Position numbers and translations under genes: made by a program. Shown here in pieces: positions 51,435 through 61,031 of a stretch of 64,000 nt of DNA (positions are counted from its first letter, which is position 1; each line of letters starts with the position of its first letter). Origin of the DNA: Rariloculus sp965263005 (GTDB lineage Bacteria > Pseudomonadota > Gammaproteobacteria > Steroidobacterales > Rariloculaceae). The stretch is from assembly GCF_965263005.1 (NCBI RefSeq), contig NZ_OZ253579.1, forward strand, positions 992,001 through 1,056,000. The letters are read 5' to 3'. The notes beneath the pieces are model-generated. The model saw nothing but the letters and a program-made list of their open reading frames with translations. It ran no database searches and was not told the DNA's origin.

Positions 51435-53345
51435 TCACTCCGGCGCCGATTCGGCGCTCAGCGTCGCGATCGCCTCATCGAGGCTCATGACCTGTTGACC
51501 CTTGCGGCCGAGCCGGCGGATCGAAACGGTTCCGTCGGCCACTTCGCGCCTGCCGACGGCGATGATGACCGGCACCTTGGCGATACTGTGTTCCCGGACC
51601 TTCAGGTTGATCTTTTCGTTGCGCACGTCGGCGTGCGCTCTGAGCCCGGCCTCACGCAGTTTGCGCGAGACGTCGCGCGCATGGTCGTCGGCATCGGAGG
51701 TGATCGTCGCGACCACGATCTGCGCCGGCGCGAGCCAGAAGGGCAGGGCGCCGGCGTAGTGCTCGAGCAGGATACCGATGAACCGCTCGAGCGAACCGAA
51801 GATCGCCCGGTGCAGCAGCACCGGCGTATGCCGAGCGCCATCCTCGCCGATGAAGCTCGCGCCGAGACGAGCCGGCAGGTTGAGGTCGACCTGCAGCGTC
51901 CCGCACTGCCACTCGCGCCCTATCGCATCGCGCAGAACGAACTCGATCTTGGGCCCGTAGAACGCGCCTTCGCCCGGGTTGTGCGTATATTCGAGCCCAA
52001 GGCTATCCATCGCCTCGATCAACGCGCCTTCTGCCTGGTCCCATACTGCGTCGTCGCCGACCCGGCGTGCGGGGCGGTCGGCGAATTTGATGATGACATC
52101 GTCGAAGCCGACGTCGCGGTAGATTCCGAGCAGCAGGTTGCAGACCGCCCCGGTCTCGGCCGTGATCTGATCCTCGGTGCAGAAGATGTGAGCATCGTCC
52201 TGCGTGAACGCGCGGACCCTCATTAATCCGTGCAAGGCTCCCGAAGGTTCGTAGCGATGCACCTTGCCGAACTCCGCGAGACGGAACGGCAGATCGCGAT
52301 AGCTGCGCAGCTCGTTCCTGAAGATCTGCACGTGGCCCGGGCAGTTCATGGGCTTTACCGCGAGCACACGCTCGTCTGCGGTCCTGGTCGTGAACATGTT
52401 TTCGCCGAACGTCTCAAGATGCCCCGAGGCCTCCCACAGGGAAACGTCCATGAGCTCCGGCGTGTTGACCTCTCGATAGCCCGCGGCTTCCTGCCGCGCG
52501 CGCAGGAACTCGATCAGCGACTGAAACAGCGTCCAACCGTTCGGATGCCAGAAAGCCGACCCGACGGCTTCATCCTGAAAGTGGAACAGGTCCATCTGGC
52601 GGCCGAGGCGCCGATGATCGCGGCGCTCGGCTTCCTCGAGCCGATTCAGATACGCGTCGAGCTGCTTTTGATCTGCCCAGGCCGTGCCATAGATGCGCCG
52701 CAGCATCTCGTTTGCGGAGTCCCCGCGCCAGTACGCTCCGGCGAGCTTCATGAGCTTGAAGGCCTGACCGAGCCTGCCCGTGGAAGGCAGATGCGGACCA
52801 AGGCAGAGGTCCACGAACGCGCCTTGCCGGTACAATGTGATCGGCTCGCCGGCGGGAATACCCGCAATGATTTCGGCCTTGTAGTGCTCCTCCAGCTCGG
52901 TGAAGAAACGCACGGCGTCGTCGCGTTCCCACACTTCACGTGTGATTGCCTCGTCCCGCTCGACGATCTCGCGCATGCGCTGCTCTATGATCTCGAGATC
53001 TTCGGGAGTAAACGGCTCGACGCGCGAGAAATCGTAGTAGAAGCCGTTCTCGATCGCAGGGCCGATCGTCACCTGTGTGTCCGGATAGAGCTCCGTTACG
53101 GCTTCCGCCATCACGTGGGCGGCGTCGTGGCGCAGAATTTCGAGGCCCTCGGCGGAGTCTCGGGTGATGACTTCGAGCGCCGCGTCGTTCTCGACGGACG
53201 CCTTGAGATCCCTGAGCTCGCCGTCGATCCGCACGGCGACGGCGTCACGGGCGAGGCGCGCGCCGATGCTGCGGGCGACGCCGAGGCCGTCCACGGGTTC
53301 GGAGAACGTTCTGGTCGAGCCGTCTGGCAGCGAGATTTCCGGCAT
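51435..53345 (-). CDS. thrS: threonyl-tRNA synthetase
   Basis: 636 residues from the ATG at 53345 (AGGA just upstream), standard length. The N-terminal TGS domain starts PEISLPDGSTRTFSEPVDG, followed by the editing domain (RHDAAHVMAEAVTELYPDTQ). The class II core includes the zinc Cys in VKPMNCPGHVQIF and HRYEPSGALHGLMRVRAFTQ. The anticodon-binding domain ends the protein. It is not followed by infC-rpmI-rplT, which is the common arrangement; instead an FAH-family gene is downstream. Confidence 0.97.
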   Translation of the reverse strand: MPEISLPDGSTRTFSEPVDGLGVARSIGARLARDAVAVRIDGELRDLKASVENDAALEVITRDSAEGLEILRHDAAHVMAEAVTELYPDTQVTIGPAIENGFYYDFSRVEPFTPEDLEIIEQRMREIVERDEAITREVWERDDAVRFFTELEEHYKAEIIAGIPAGEPITLYRQGAFVDLCLGPHLPSTGRLGQAFKLMKLAGAYWRGDSANEMLRRIYGTAWADQKQLDAYLNRLEEAERRDHRRLGRQMDLFHFQDEAVGSAFWHPNGWTLFQSLIEFLRARQEAAGYREVNTPELMDVSLWEASGHLETFGENMFTTRTADERVLAVKPMNCPGHVQIFRNELRSYRDLPFRLAEFGKVHRYEPSGALHGLMRVRAFTQDDAHIFCTEDQITAETGAVCNLLLGIYRDVGFDDVIIKFADRPARRVGDDAVWDQAEGALIEAMDSLGLEYTHNPGEGAFYGPKIEFVLRDAIGREWQCGTLQVDLNLPARLGASFIGEDGARHTPVLLHRAIFGSLERFIGILLEHYAGALPFWLAPAQIVVATITSDADDHARDVSRKLREAGLRAHADVRNEKINLKVREHSIAKVPVIIAVGRREVADGTVSIRRLGRKGQQVMSLDEAIATLSAESAPE

Positions 53346-53404
53346 TTCCTGGTGATCCGGCTTTGTGAGCCCTGTCGACAGGCTGCGCATTGTACGATTA
53401 CGAC

Positions 53405-54364
53405 ATGCGATTCACACTGGACTCACTGCGGAAAGCGGCGCAAGTCGTCTATCGCCACGTGCCCGCCACACCCCAGTACGCCTGGCCGCTGCTCAGCCGG
53501 CACGCCGGCCTCACCGTCTGGGTGAAGCACGAGAACCATACCTCGATCGGGGCATTCAAGGTTCGCGGCGGAGCCTTGTATATGCACCGGCTCAGGCAGC
53601 GGCAGCCGGACTGCCCCGGGGTGATCGCGGCCACGCGCGGCAATCACGGCCAATCCGTCGCCGTCGCCGCGTCGCGCTACGGCCTGCGTGCCGTGATTGT
53701 CGTGCCGCACGGCAACAACCCGGAGAAGAACGCGGCCATGATCGGGCAGGGCGCCGAGCTCGTGGTCCACGGAAACGACTTCCAGGAAGCGGCGGAATTC
53801 GCCGGGCAGCAGGCCGGCGACGAGGGCCTGCACATGGTTGCACCGTTCGACCCCGCGCTGGTTGAGGGGGTGGCTTCGTATGCGCTCGAGCTTTTTGCGG
53901 GCGCAGGCCCCCTCGACGCCGTCTATGTGCCCATCGGACTCGGCTCAGGCATCTGCGCTGTCATCGCCGCACGCAACGCACTGGGCCTTGCCACCGACGT
54001 GATCGGCGTGCAGGCGGAGGGAGCGCCGTGCTACGCGCTGTCCTTCGAGGCCGGCCGGCCGGTATCGACAGCCAGGGCCGATACCCGTGCCGACGGCGTC
54101 GCCACGCGGGTCCCGGTGGACGCGGCTGTGGACGTGATCAACCGCGACGCCGCGCGCGTGGTGACCGTTAGCGACGAGGCGATCCTCGAGGCCCAGCGGC
54201 TACTGCTGCGCCTCACGCACAACCTGGCCGAACCGGCCGGCGCGTGCGCGCTCGCGGCACTGCTCAAGGAACGCCGGCGCATGGCCGGGAAGACCGTCGC
54301 GGTGATCCTGAGCGGCGGCAACGCCGATGCCGCCAATCTCAGGGAGGTGATCCGCGGCATTTGA
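53405..54364 (+). CDS. PLP-dependent threonine/serine dehydratase-like protein
   Basis: 319 residues from the ATG at 53405. The PLP Lys is in HTSIGAFKVRGGALYM (near K52). The substrate loop is TRGNHGQSVAVAASRYG, the phosphate-binding glycine loop is IGLGSGICAVIA, and SGGNADAANL closes the fold. The family deaminates threonine or serine to 2-oxo acids; single-domain members without the ACT regulatory part, as here, are usually catabolic or act on serine/threo-hydroxyaspartate. It is divergent from thrS with 59 bases between, which may couple both to threonine levels. Confidence 0.9.
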   Translation: MRFTLDSLRKAAQVVYRHVPATPQYAWPLLSRHAGLTVWVKHENHTSIGAFKVRGGALYMHRLRQRQPDCPGVIAATRGNHGQSVAVAASRYGLRAVIVVPHGNNPEKNAAMIGQGAELVVHGNDFQEAAEFAGQQAGDEGLHMVAPFDPALVEGVASYALELFAGAGPLDAVYVPIGLGSGICAVIAARNALGLATDVIGVQAEGAPCYALSFEAGRPVSTARADTRADGVATRVPVDAAVDVINRDAARVVTVSDEAILEAQRLLLRLTHNLAEPAGACALAALLKERRRMAGKTVAVILSGGNADAANLREVIRGI

Positions 54365-54485
54365 TTGCCGGAGTGCGTGCCAAACGCACGGGGCGGGCGT
54401 GCCGCGAAACCGGACAGCGCATGTGCCAGCAACACACCGGGACCAGAAGTTGTGCGACGGCCTCGAAAGGTCTAAGTTGGTACCC

Positions 54486-54881
54486 ATGCGAATCGTTGGC
54501 TTATTCGTGATGCTGGTTGTGGCGGCGGCTCCGGTCTCGTCCTCCTGGGGAACGGCCTTCTCCGATTGCGAATCCGGCCCCGCACCAATCGAGATGCCGT
54601 CGGGAGAAGGTCACGACGGTCATCACGGCCACCATGGCCACGATGGCCAAGACGGCACTACAGGCAGCGACGATCATTCGACGCCGCCCGTCGAGCGCGA
54701 CGGCTTGTGCAACGACTGCGGCACCCACTGCGATTGCTCGGCAGGGTGCAGCGCGACAGCCGCGCTAAGCCTTATCGTGGCAGCGGATATCTTGACCCGG
54801 GGCCATCAGCGCCCGGTCCAATACAGCTTCCTTGCCGGACCTGAGCCTCAGGTCCTGTTCCGGCCGCCTATCCGGCTCTAG
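54486..54881 (+). CDS. His/Cys-rich secreted protein, putative copper binding
   Basis: 131 residues. The start gives a signal peptide (IVGLFVMLVVAAAPVSSSWG). A His-Asp-Gly cluster follows (GHDGHHGHHGHDGQDG), then a Cys-rich segment (LCNDCGTHCDCSAGC) and a second hydrophobic stretch (ATAALSLIVAADIL). The sequence is typical of small metal-binding proteins encoded just before copA. It could bind copper in the periplasm or scavenge it at the membrane. It begins 135 bases before the copA gene in the same direction. Confidence 0.75.
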   Translation: MRIVGLFVMLVVAAAPVSSSWGTAFSDCESGPAPIEMPSGEGHDGHHGHHGHDGQDGTTGSDDHSTPPVERDGLCNDCGTHCDCSAGCSATAALSLIVAADILTRGHQRPVQYSFLAGPEPQVLFRPPIRL

Positions 54882-55016
54882 ATCCACTGCGGGCTAATCG
54901 CCCCCCGAGCGCGCGCGGCCTGCGCGCCTTTATCGGCATCGTGCACAGACCCAGGTCGCGTCCGGCTCAAGGTGCCTTGAGCGCCCCGAAATACCCCTGT
55001 CTTTCCGGAGAGAGCA

Positions 55017-56774
55017 ATGCGTCCTCTTCCATCATCGCTTGTAAATCCGAGTTCGGACCGTCGTCGGTTCGTGAAGGGCTTGGCGGCAGGTGCAACGCTG
55101 GCCGTTCTCGGCGACTGGCCGGTGCGGGTCCTGGCTCAGGCCGGCCAGGTTCCCGAACTTCGCGGCATGGACTTCGACCTGGACATTGCGCCTGCTGCCG
55201 TCAACTTTACGGGCAAACCGCGCCTCGCCACGGCGATCAACGGCTCCGTTCCCGGCCCAACCCTCAGATGGCGTCAGGGCGAACGCGTCACACTCAGAGT
55301 CACGAACCGGCTCAACGCGATTTCGTCCTTGCATTGGCACGGAATCATTCTGCCGGTCGAGATGGATGGTGTGCCCGGCCTGAGCTTTGATGGCATTCCG
55401 CCGCAATCGACCTTCGTCTACGAGTTCCGGGTCCAGCAAGCCGGAACCTACTGGTATCACAGTCACTCCGGGTTTCAGGAGCAGACCGGGATGTACGGTG
55501 CAATCGTGATCGAGGCGAGCGATCCGGAGCCGTTCTCTTTCGACCGCGACTACGTGGTCATGCTGTCGGATTGGACCGATGAAGATCCCATGAGGGTGTT
55601 CTCCAATCTGAAAAAGGACAGCCACTACTACAACTATCGGAAACGCACGCTGGCTGACATCCGGCAGGACATCAGAGAGGCCGGATGGGCTCAAACGAGG
55701 CGCGACAGACGCATGTGGAATCAAATGCGTATGAGCGACCGTGACCTGGCGGACGTGACCGGCCAAACCTATACCTTCCTGATGAATGGACTGACACCGG
55801 CCGACAACTGGACAGCACCGTTTCGCCGTGGAGAGCGGGTGCGGCTGCGTTTCATCAATGGTTCGGCGATGACTTATTTCGATGTACGTATACCGGGGCT
55901 CGAGATGACCGTGGTGGCAGCGGACGGACAGAACATCGAACCGGTGACCGTCGACGAATTTCGTATGGCTGTCGCTGAAACCTACGATGTAATCGTGGCG
56001 CCGCGAGATGATCGGGCCTATACCCTGCTTGCCCAGGCGATAGACCGCTCCGGCTACGCTCGCGGCACATTGACGCCCGATCCGGCACTCACGGCCGATG
56101 TCCCGGAGCTCGACCCTGCTCCCAGGCTCGGTCACATGGATATGGCCATGGGTTCGATGGAACAGGCGGCCATGGATCACGCAACCGCGGAACATGAGCC
56201 GGTCAACAGCGCGGCTGACGCCGGTCACGCCGGGATGGATCACGCCGCAGCGGAGATCGTCACTCATGATCCCTCGGAACGAGGTCCGGGTGTAGCGATG
56301 CGGGCGGAGAGCCCCCGGGCAATGCTTGACGATCCCGGTATCGGTCTCCGCGACCGCCCCTGGCGCGTGCTGAGCTATGCGGACCTCCGTCACCTGGGTC
56401 CAGGTCCCGATCCGAGGGAGCCGGAAAGAGAGATCGAGCTGCACTTGACGGGCAACATGGAGCGATACATGTGGTCTTTCGACGGCGTGCGTTTCTCTTT
56501 GGCCGAGCCCATTCGAGCGCGCTACAACGAACGGCTGTCGATGACCCTGGTGAATGACACCATGATGAACCACCCGATCCACCTGCATGGCATGTGGAGC
56601 GATGTGGAGACGGGTGACGACCGGCAACTGCCGCGAAAGCACACGGTCAATGTTCAACCCGGTCAAACAATCAGTTTTCGCGTCACGGCCAATGCATCGG
56701 GAAGGTGGGCGTTCCACTGCCACCTGATCTACCACATGGAGGCAGGCATGTTCCGCGTGGTGGAGGTGAGCTGA
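55017..56774 (+). CDS. copA: multicopper oxidase CopA/PcoA
   Basis: 585 residues with a Tat signal (SDRRRFVKGLAAGATLAVLG). Copper ligands: type 2/3 HWHG (LHWHGIILPV) and YWYHSHSGFQ in domain 1, then HPIHLHGMW and the WAFHCHLIYHMEAGMF type 1 site at the C-terminus. Between domains lies a Met/His-rich segment (MDMAMGSMEQAAMDHA and further HAGMDHA) like that of CopA, which binds extra copper ions. It oxidises Cu(I) in the periplasm, giving copper resistance. copB follows 12 bases later. Confidence 0.95.
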   Translation: MRPLPSSLVNPSSDRRRFVKGLAAGATLAVLGDWPVRVLAQAGQVPELRGMDFDLDIAPAAVNFTGKPRLATAINGSVPGPTLRWRQGERVTLRVTNRLNAISSLHWHGIILPVEMDGVPGLSFDGIPPQSTFVYEFRVQQAGTYWYHSHSGFQEQTGMYGAIVIEASDPEPFSFDRDYVVMLSDWTDEDPMRVFSNLKKDSHYYNYRKRTLADIRQDIREAGWAQTRRDRRMWNQMRMSDRDLADVTGQTYTFLMNGLTPADNWTAPFRRGERVRLRFINGSAMTYFDVRIPGLEMTVVAADGQNIEPVTVDEFRMAVAETYDVIVAPRDDRAYTLLAQAIDRSGYARGTLTPDPALTADVPELDPAPRLGHMDMAMGSMEQAAMDHATAEHEPVNSAADAGHAGMDHAAAEIVTHDPSERGPGVAMRAESPRAMLDDPGIGLRDRPWRVLSYADLRHLGPGPDPREPEREIELHLTGNMERYMWSFDGVRFSLAEPIRARYNERLSMTLVNDTMMNHPIHLHGMWSDVETGDDRQLPRKHTVNVQPGQTISFRVTANASGRWAFHCHLIYHMEAGMFRVVEVS

Positions 56775-56786
56775 GGAGGTGCCGGA

Positions 56787-57500
56787 ATGACGCAGCTCGG
56801 TAGGGCATTCGGCTTGCTGCTCGCGGTTCCACTGTGGGCCAGCGCGCAGGACGGGCCGCAGTTGATGGACAACCGCGTCTTCTATCGCGTTGTGTTCGAC
56901 GAGCTTGAAATAGCGAGCTCCGGGGAAGAAGAACGGATCGCCTGGGATGGTCAGGCATGGGTCGGCACCGACACGCGCCGGCTTTGGATCAAGACGGAGG
57001 GCGAGCGTATCTCCGGCGACCGGGACGAGGCGGAGATGCAGTTGCTCTACAGTCATGCCATCGCGCCCTATTGGGATTTGCAGGCGGGTTTCCGTCACGA
57101 TTTCGACGCGCTGCCGGGCGGGGATTGGGCCGTCCTCTCCATTCAAGGTCTCGCACCGTATTTCTTTGAGGTCGAAGGTGAGCTGTTCATCGGACAGGGA
57201 GGCCAGGCCGGGCTCCGTTTTGAGGCCCATTACGAGCTTCCGATTACTCAGCGGCTCATGCTGACCCCCAATATCGAACTCAACGCGTTTCGAGAAGATG
57301 ACCGGCAACGGAGTATCGGCTCAGGTCTGAGCGAGCTCGATCTCGGTGTGCGACTGCGGTACGAGATCCGCCGCGAGTTCGCTCCCTACATCGGTCTGCG
57401 CTGGATCCGCAAGTTCGGAACGACAGCAGAGTTTTCGAACCTCGCCGGTGAGGATGAGCGCGAAGTCGAATTGCTCGCCGGGTTTCGTTTCTGGTTTTAG
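56787..57500 (+). CDS. copB: outer-membrane copper resistance protein CopB/PcoB
   Basis: 237 residues with signal peptide (AFGLLLAVPLWASAQ). The barrel matches CopB: FYRVVFDELEI, AWDGQAWVGTDTRRLWIKTE, YSHAIAPYWDLQAGFRHDF and the final FRFWF. Unlike many CopB proteins, it lacks the long Met/His-rich N-terminal region; only about 40 residues precede the barrel. It works with CopA in periplasmic copper resistance. It starts 12 bases after copA, GAGGAGG being just upstream. Confidence 0.92.
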   Translation: MTQLGRAFGLLLAVPLWASAQDGPQLMDNRVFYRVVFDELEIASSGEEERIAWDGQAWVGTDTRRLWIKTEGERISGDRDEAEMQLLYSHAIAPYWDLQAGFRHDFDALPGGDWAVLSIQGLAPYFFEVEGELFIGQGGQAGLRFEAHYELPITQRLMLTPNIELNAFREDDRQRSIGSGLSELDLGVRLRYEIRREFAPYIGLRWIRKFGTTAEFSNLAGEDEREVELLAGFRFWF

Positions 57501-57647
57501 GTGAAACCGATCGCCTGGACGTGAAGAGCGTCCCGAGCTTCCGGAACTGCGAGCCCCTTCACGCCACCTTCGGCCATGTCATGATTCGCTCAGCATCTCG
57601 CTCCACCTCCGTTCCAGCAGGCGCACGCACAACAGCCACCAACCTGG

Positions 57648-58910
57648 TCACTGCTTAAAGACCTTGCCGCCCTTCATCACGAAGTGCACCCGCCCGAACT
57701 CGTCGACATCCTCGCGGGGGTCGCCGGGCACGGCGATGATGTCCGCGTACTTGCCTGGCTCGATGGAGCCCAGGTTTTCCCATTCATTCAAGAGTATAGC
57801 TGCGCTCCGGGTCGCACTCGCAATCGCCTCCATGACCGGCATGCCCGCTTCCACCATGTAGACGAATTCCTTCCAGTTGTCGCCGTGCGGCGAAACGCCG
57901 CTGTCGGTGCCAAACGCGATCGGGACCCCGGTCCGGTACGCCCGGGCGAAGGTGTCGGCAATCAGGGGGCCGATCGCCGCGGCCTTGGCACGCACCACCT
58001 CCGAGAAATAGCCCTCGACTTCGGCTTGCGCGGTCGCGAATTTGCCGGCGATGATGGTCGGCACATACCAGGTGCCTTTCTCCCTCATCAACTCCATCAC
58101 CTCATCGGACATGTAGGTGCCATGCTCGATGGAATGAACGCCGGCGGCTACGGCGCGCCGCATACCTTCCGCGCCGTGGGCGTGGGCAGCGACCCGATAT
58201 CCGTAATCCTCGGCCGCAGCGACGATGGCGGCGATTTCGGCCTCGGTGAACTGCGGGTTCTGGCCGCTGCTGGCCTGACTGAGCACGCCGCCGGTGGCGG
58301 TGATCTTGATCAGGTCCGCGCCTTCCTTGTACCGGGCGCGCACGGCCTTGTAGGCATCGTCCAAACCGTTGACGACGCCTTGCGTCGGCCCCGGATCGCC
58401 GCGCAATTCGCTGTTGACACCGTTGCTGGGATCGGCGTGGCCGCCGGTGGTGGCGAGACTCTTGCCGGCGGTGAAGATGCGCGGCCCGACGATGTGGCCT
58501 TCGGCGACCGCCCGGCGTATGGATTGAGCCACGCCGTGCTCGGTTCCGAGATCGCGTACGGTGGTGAATCCGGCCGTCAGCGTCCGCTCCGAGTAGGGTA
58601 CCGCCCGCAATGCCGAGTCCGCGGGTTCCAGGGTGAAGTTCTCTAGAAATCGGTCGGGGCTCTGCTGGTTCGCGATATGCACGTGCATGTCGATCCAGCC
58701 GGGCATGACGAAGGCGCCGGTCAGATCAATGTCCGGCTCGCCCACGTAGCCCAATTGCACGGACTCGATGCGGTCGCCGTCCACCACGATGGTTGCGGCT
58801 TCAATCACTGCGCCAGCGGCAGCGTCGACCAGTCTTCCGGCGTGAATGACCGTCTGCGCCCAAGCGCTGCCGGACAGGAGCAGCGCCAATACCAAGACCG
58901 AAACTCTCAT
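57648..58910 (-). CDS. exported metal-dependent amidohydrolase (imidazolonepropionase/Xaa-Pro dipeptidase-like)
   Basis: 420 residues with signal peptide (VLVLALLLSGSAWAQ). Zinc ligands: HxH in GWIDMHVHIANQ, carboxylated Lys likely in DLIKITATGG, His in VAAHAHGAEGMRRA and HSIEHGTYM, and the catalytic Asp in AFGTDSGVSPHGDN. The product probably hydrolyses a cyclic amide, ester or dipeptide in the periplasm. It precedes no partner within 140 bases; the PQQ enzyme gene upstream is on the same strand. Confidence 0.9.
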   Translation of the reverse strand: MRVSVLVLALLLSGSAWAQTVIHAGRLVDAAAGAVIEAATIVVDGDRIESVQLGYVGEPDIDLTGAFVMPGWIDMHVHIANQQSPDRFLENFTLEPADSALRAVPYSERTLTAGFTTVRDLGTEHGVAQSIRRAVAEGHIVGPRIFTAGKSLATTGGHADPSNGVNSELRGDPGPTQGVVNGLDDAYKAVRARYKEGADLIKITATGGVLSQASSGQNPQFTEAEIAAIVAAAEDYGYRVAAHAHGAEGMRRAVAAGVHSIEHGTYMSDEVMELMREKGTWYVPTIIAGKFATAQAEVEGYFSEVVRAKAAAIGPLIADTFARAYRTGVPIAFGTDSGVSPHGDNWKEFVYMVEAGMPVMEAIASATRSAAILLNEWENLGSIEPGKYADIIAVPGDPREDVDEFGRVHFVMKGGKVFKQ

Positions 58911-59051
58911 GACATCACCTTCTTTTGTGTGTGGTCAGACATGGTAATGGGTGCCCGTCCCGTTGCCAAAGCGGTAGAGCTTGCAGCCGATAGAACGCAA
59001 CGCTACTGGGTTCGTACCTTCGCCAGTGTCGCGAACTCGTCGAGCCCGCTT

Positions 59052-61031
59052 TCAGCGCCCATCCGGCTCGACGTCCGCCGCTGGCGTCCTGAACGCGATG
59101 AGCTCGCCTGCGTAGCCTGGGCTGCTCACGGCGATGACGAGGTACTGCACACCGTTCAGCAGATAGGTCATCGGAGAGCCGCTTTGCGGTGCCGGCAATT
59201 GCAGTGCTGCGAGCTCCGCGCCCGTGGCCTTGTCGTAAGTGCGCAGCATGGAGCCGCGGCGCCCGTCGGGCGTCGGCCCGTAGCCGGGTTCCGCCACGAT
59301 CAACAGCGTCTTCGTTGCGAGCGCCCCCGGCGGCTGGCCTGAGCGGCCCGTCCGGCCGAGCTCCACGCCTCGAAGCGCGGGATGGTTGCGAATCTCGTCG
59401 GGCGTGTCCCCGTTTGGAACTTCCCAGAGTACCTCGCCTTGGCTCAGGTCGATCGCCGCAATCGTGCCGTAGGGCGGCTTCAACAGCGGCAGGCCCTGAA
59501 CGTCGATTTCCGGGAGACCGCCGAAGATGCCCCGTTCGGGGCCGAGGCAGATCCCGTAAGGCACGGCCGAGCCCTCGGGGTATTCGCAGATCGTCATGCT
59601 GTTCACGCGGACGCTGGCCGTCACATAGACGATGTTCGTCTCGGGGTCGTAAGTTCCGCCGGGCCAATTGCTGCCGCCCATGACCATCAAGGTACTTATC
59701 GGACCCTCGGGATCGTTCAATACCGCCGGGGTATAGAGCGGCCCAATTCGATGCCTTGCCACCAGCCGCTCGGCCTCGGCTCGGAGCCTCGGCGTGAAGT
59801 CGATCAGATCATCGATCCCGATACCCTGGTGGCCGTAGCGGACCGTTGGCATCGGTTGGGTGGGAGAGTATCGCTCTCCCGGTACGTCGCCATTCGGGAC
59901 GGGCACTTCCTCGATCGACCAGATCGGCTCGCCGGTCTCACGGTTAACGACGAACAGCAGTCCCTGCTTCGTGGGCTGCGCGAGCGCCTTGATCGTCTGC
60001 CCGTCCTTGACTGCGTTGACGAGTACCGGCGCAGTCGGGATGTCGTGATCCCAAAGCGGATGGTGAACGAGCTGGTAGTGCCACCTCCGCTCGCCCGTGT
60101 TGAGATCAATCGCGACGATGCTCTCGCCGAACAGGTTATCGCCCTGCCGCAGCCCACCGTACATGTCGCTGTACGGCGATTCGACGGGCAGATAGACGAG
60201 CTCCAGCTCCTCGTCGGCGGATATGGCGGCCCAAACGCCGGCGTTCCCGCCGGCTTCTTCGGCGGACCCGTCGAGCCAGGTCTCGTAGCCGGCTTCTCCG
60301 CGGCGCGGGATCGTGTGGAAGGTCCACAGCAACCGGCCCGTGACGACGTCGAACCCGCGGATGTAGCCCGTCACGTTCGTCTTGAGCTCGGGCGGCACGA
60401 AGGGACTGTGTGCTGCGCCGACGATGACGACGTCGTTGGCAACGGTCGGCGGAGAATGAAGTCCGATCCGATCGGTTTCGAAATCGACGTCCTGGTCCAG
60501 AGTCTCGCGCAGGTCGAGTATGCCGTCTTCGGCGAAGCTCGGGATCGGCCGGCCCGTCCGGGCGTTCAGAGCGATCAGGCGATAGCCGGGCGAGACGTAG
60601 AGGATTCTCTCCTCGTCGCCATCGGTCCAATATGCGAGCCCGCGCCCGGACAGTTGACGCGGGGCATCGGCGCCGCGTTCTCCCTCATTGAGACTGTACA
60701 ACCACAGTTGCTCGCCGGATTCGGCATCGAGTGCGGTGACGGCCCGCCGCGTGCCGCCCGTCGTATAGAGAACGCCGCCGACCATGAGCGGCGTGCTCTG
60801 AAACCGATACTCCGGTCGCGGGCCCATGTTGGACGTGCTGAACCGCCACGCGATTTCGAGATCCGCGAAATTGCCCGCGTCGATTTGATCGAGTGGCGCA
60901 TAGCGCGTGTGACCGGGATCGCCGCCATAGGTTGGCCATTCGCCCTCTTGAGTACCTGTTTGTGCGTGTGCGCCTGCCGCGGCGCAGAGCAGGAGGCCGG
61001 TCAGCACGGTATGCAATGGTCGTCGCGTCAT
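59052..61031 (-). CDS. glucose dehydrogenase-like PQQ-dependent dehydrogenase
   Basis: 659 residues from the ATG at 61031, where a signal peptide starts (LHTVLTGLLLCAAAGAHAQ). The N-terminal WPTYGGDPGHTRYAPLDQI and the block LVHHPLWDHDIPTAPVL are those of membrane-glucose-dehydrogenase-type quinoproteins. LGPTRRGE-like parts are absent. No N-terminal membrane helices and no haem motif are seen, so it is a soluble form. The residue two after the WD acid is Asp (WDHD). The C-terminus has AGELIAFRTP. Substrate may be a sugar or alcohol. No cytochrome gene is adjacent. Confidence 0.88.
   Translation of the reverse strand: MTRRPLHTVLTGLLLCAAAGAHAQTGTQEGEWPTYGGDPGHTRYAPLDQIDAGNFADLEIAWRFSTSNMGPRPEYRFQSTPLMVGGVLYTTGGTRRAVTALDAESGEQLWLYSLNEGERGADAPRQLSGRGLAYWTDGDEERILYVSPGYRLIALNARTGRPIPSFAEDGILDLRETLDQDVDFETDRIGLHSPPTVANDVVIVGAAHSPFVPPELKTNVTGYIRGFDVVTGRLLWTFHTIPRRGEAGYETWLDGSAEEAGGNAGVWAAISADEELELVYLPVESPYSDMYGGLRQGDNLFGESIVAIDLNTGERRWHYQLVHHPLWDHDIPTAPVLVNAVKDGQTIKALAQPTKQGLLFVVNRETGEPIWSIEEVPVPNGDVPGERYSPTQPMPTVRYGHQGIGIDDLIDFTPRLRAEAERLVARHRIGPLYTPAVLNDPEGPISTLMVMGGSNWPGGTYDPETNIVYVTASVRVNSMTICEYPEGSAVPYGICLGPERGIFGGLPEIDVQGLPLLKPPYGTIAAIDLSQGEVLWEVPNGDTPDEIRNHPALRGVELGRTGRSGQPPGALATKTLLIVAEPGYGPTPDGRRGSMLRTYDKATGAELAALQLPAPQSGSPMTYLLNGVQYLVIAVSSPGYAGELIAFRTPAADVEPDGR

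Noticed and set aside
55032..57308. Long open frame antisense to copA and copB
   Set aside because: GC-rich coding sequence leaves the opposite strand open. The antisense protein has no domain and the sense genes are unmistakable.
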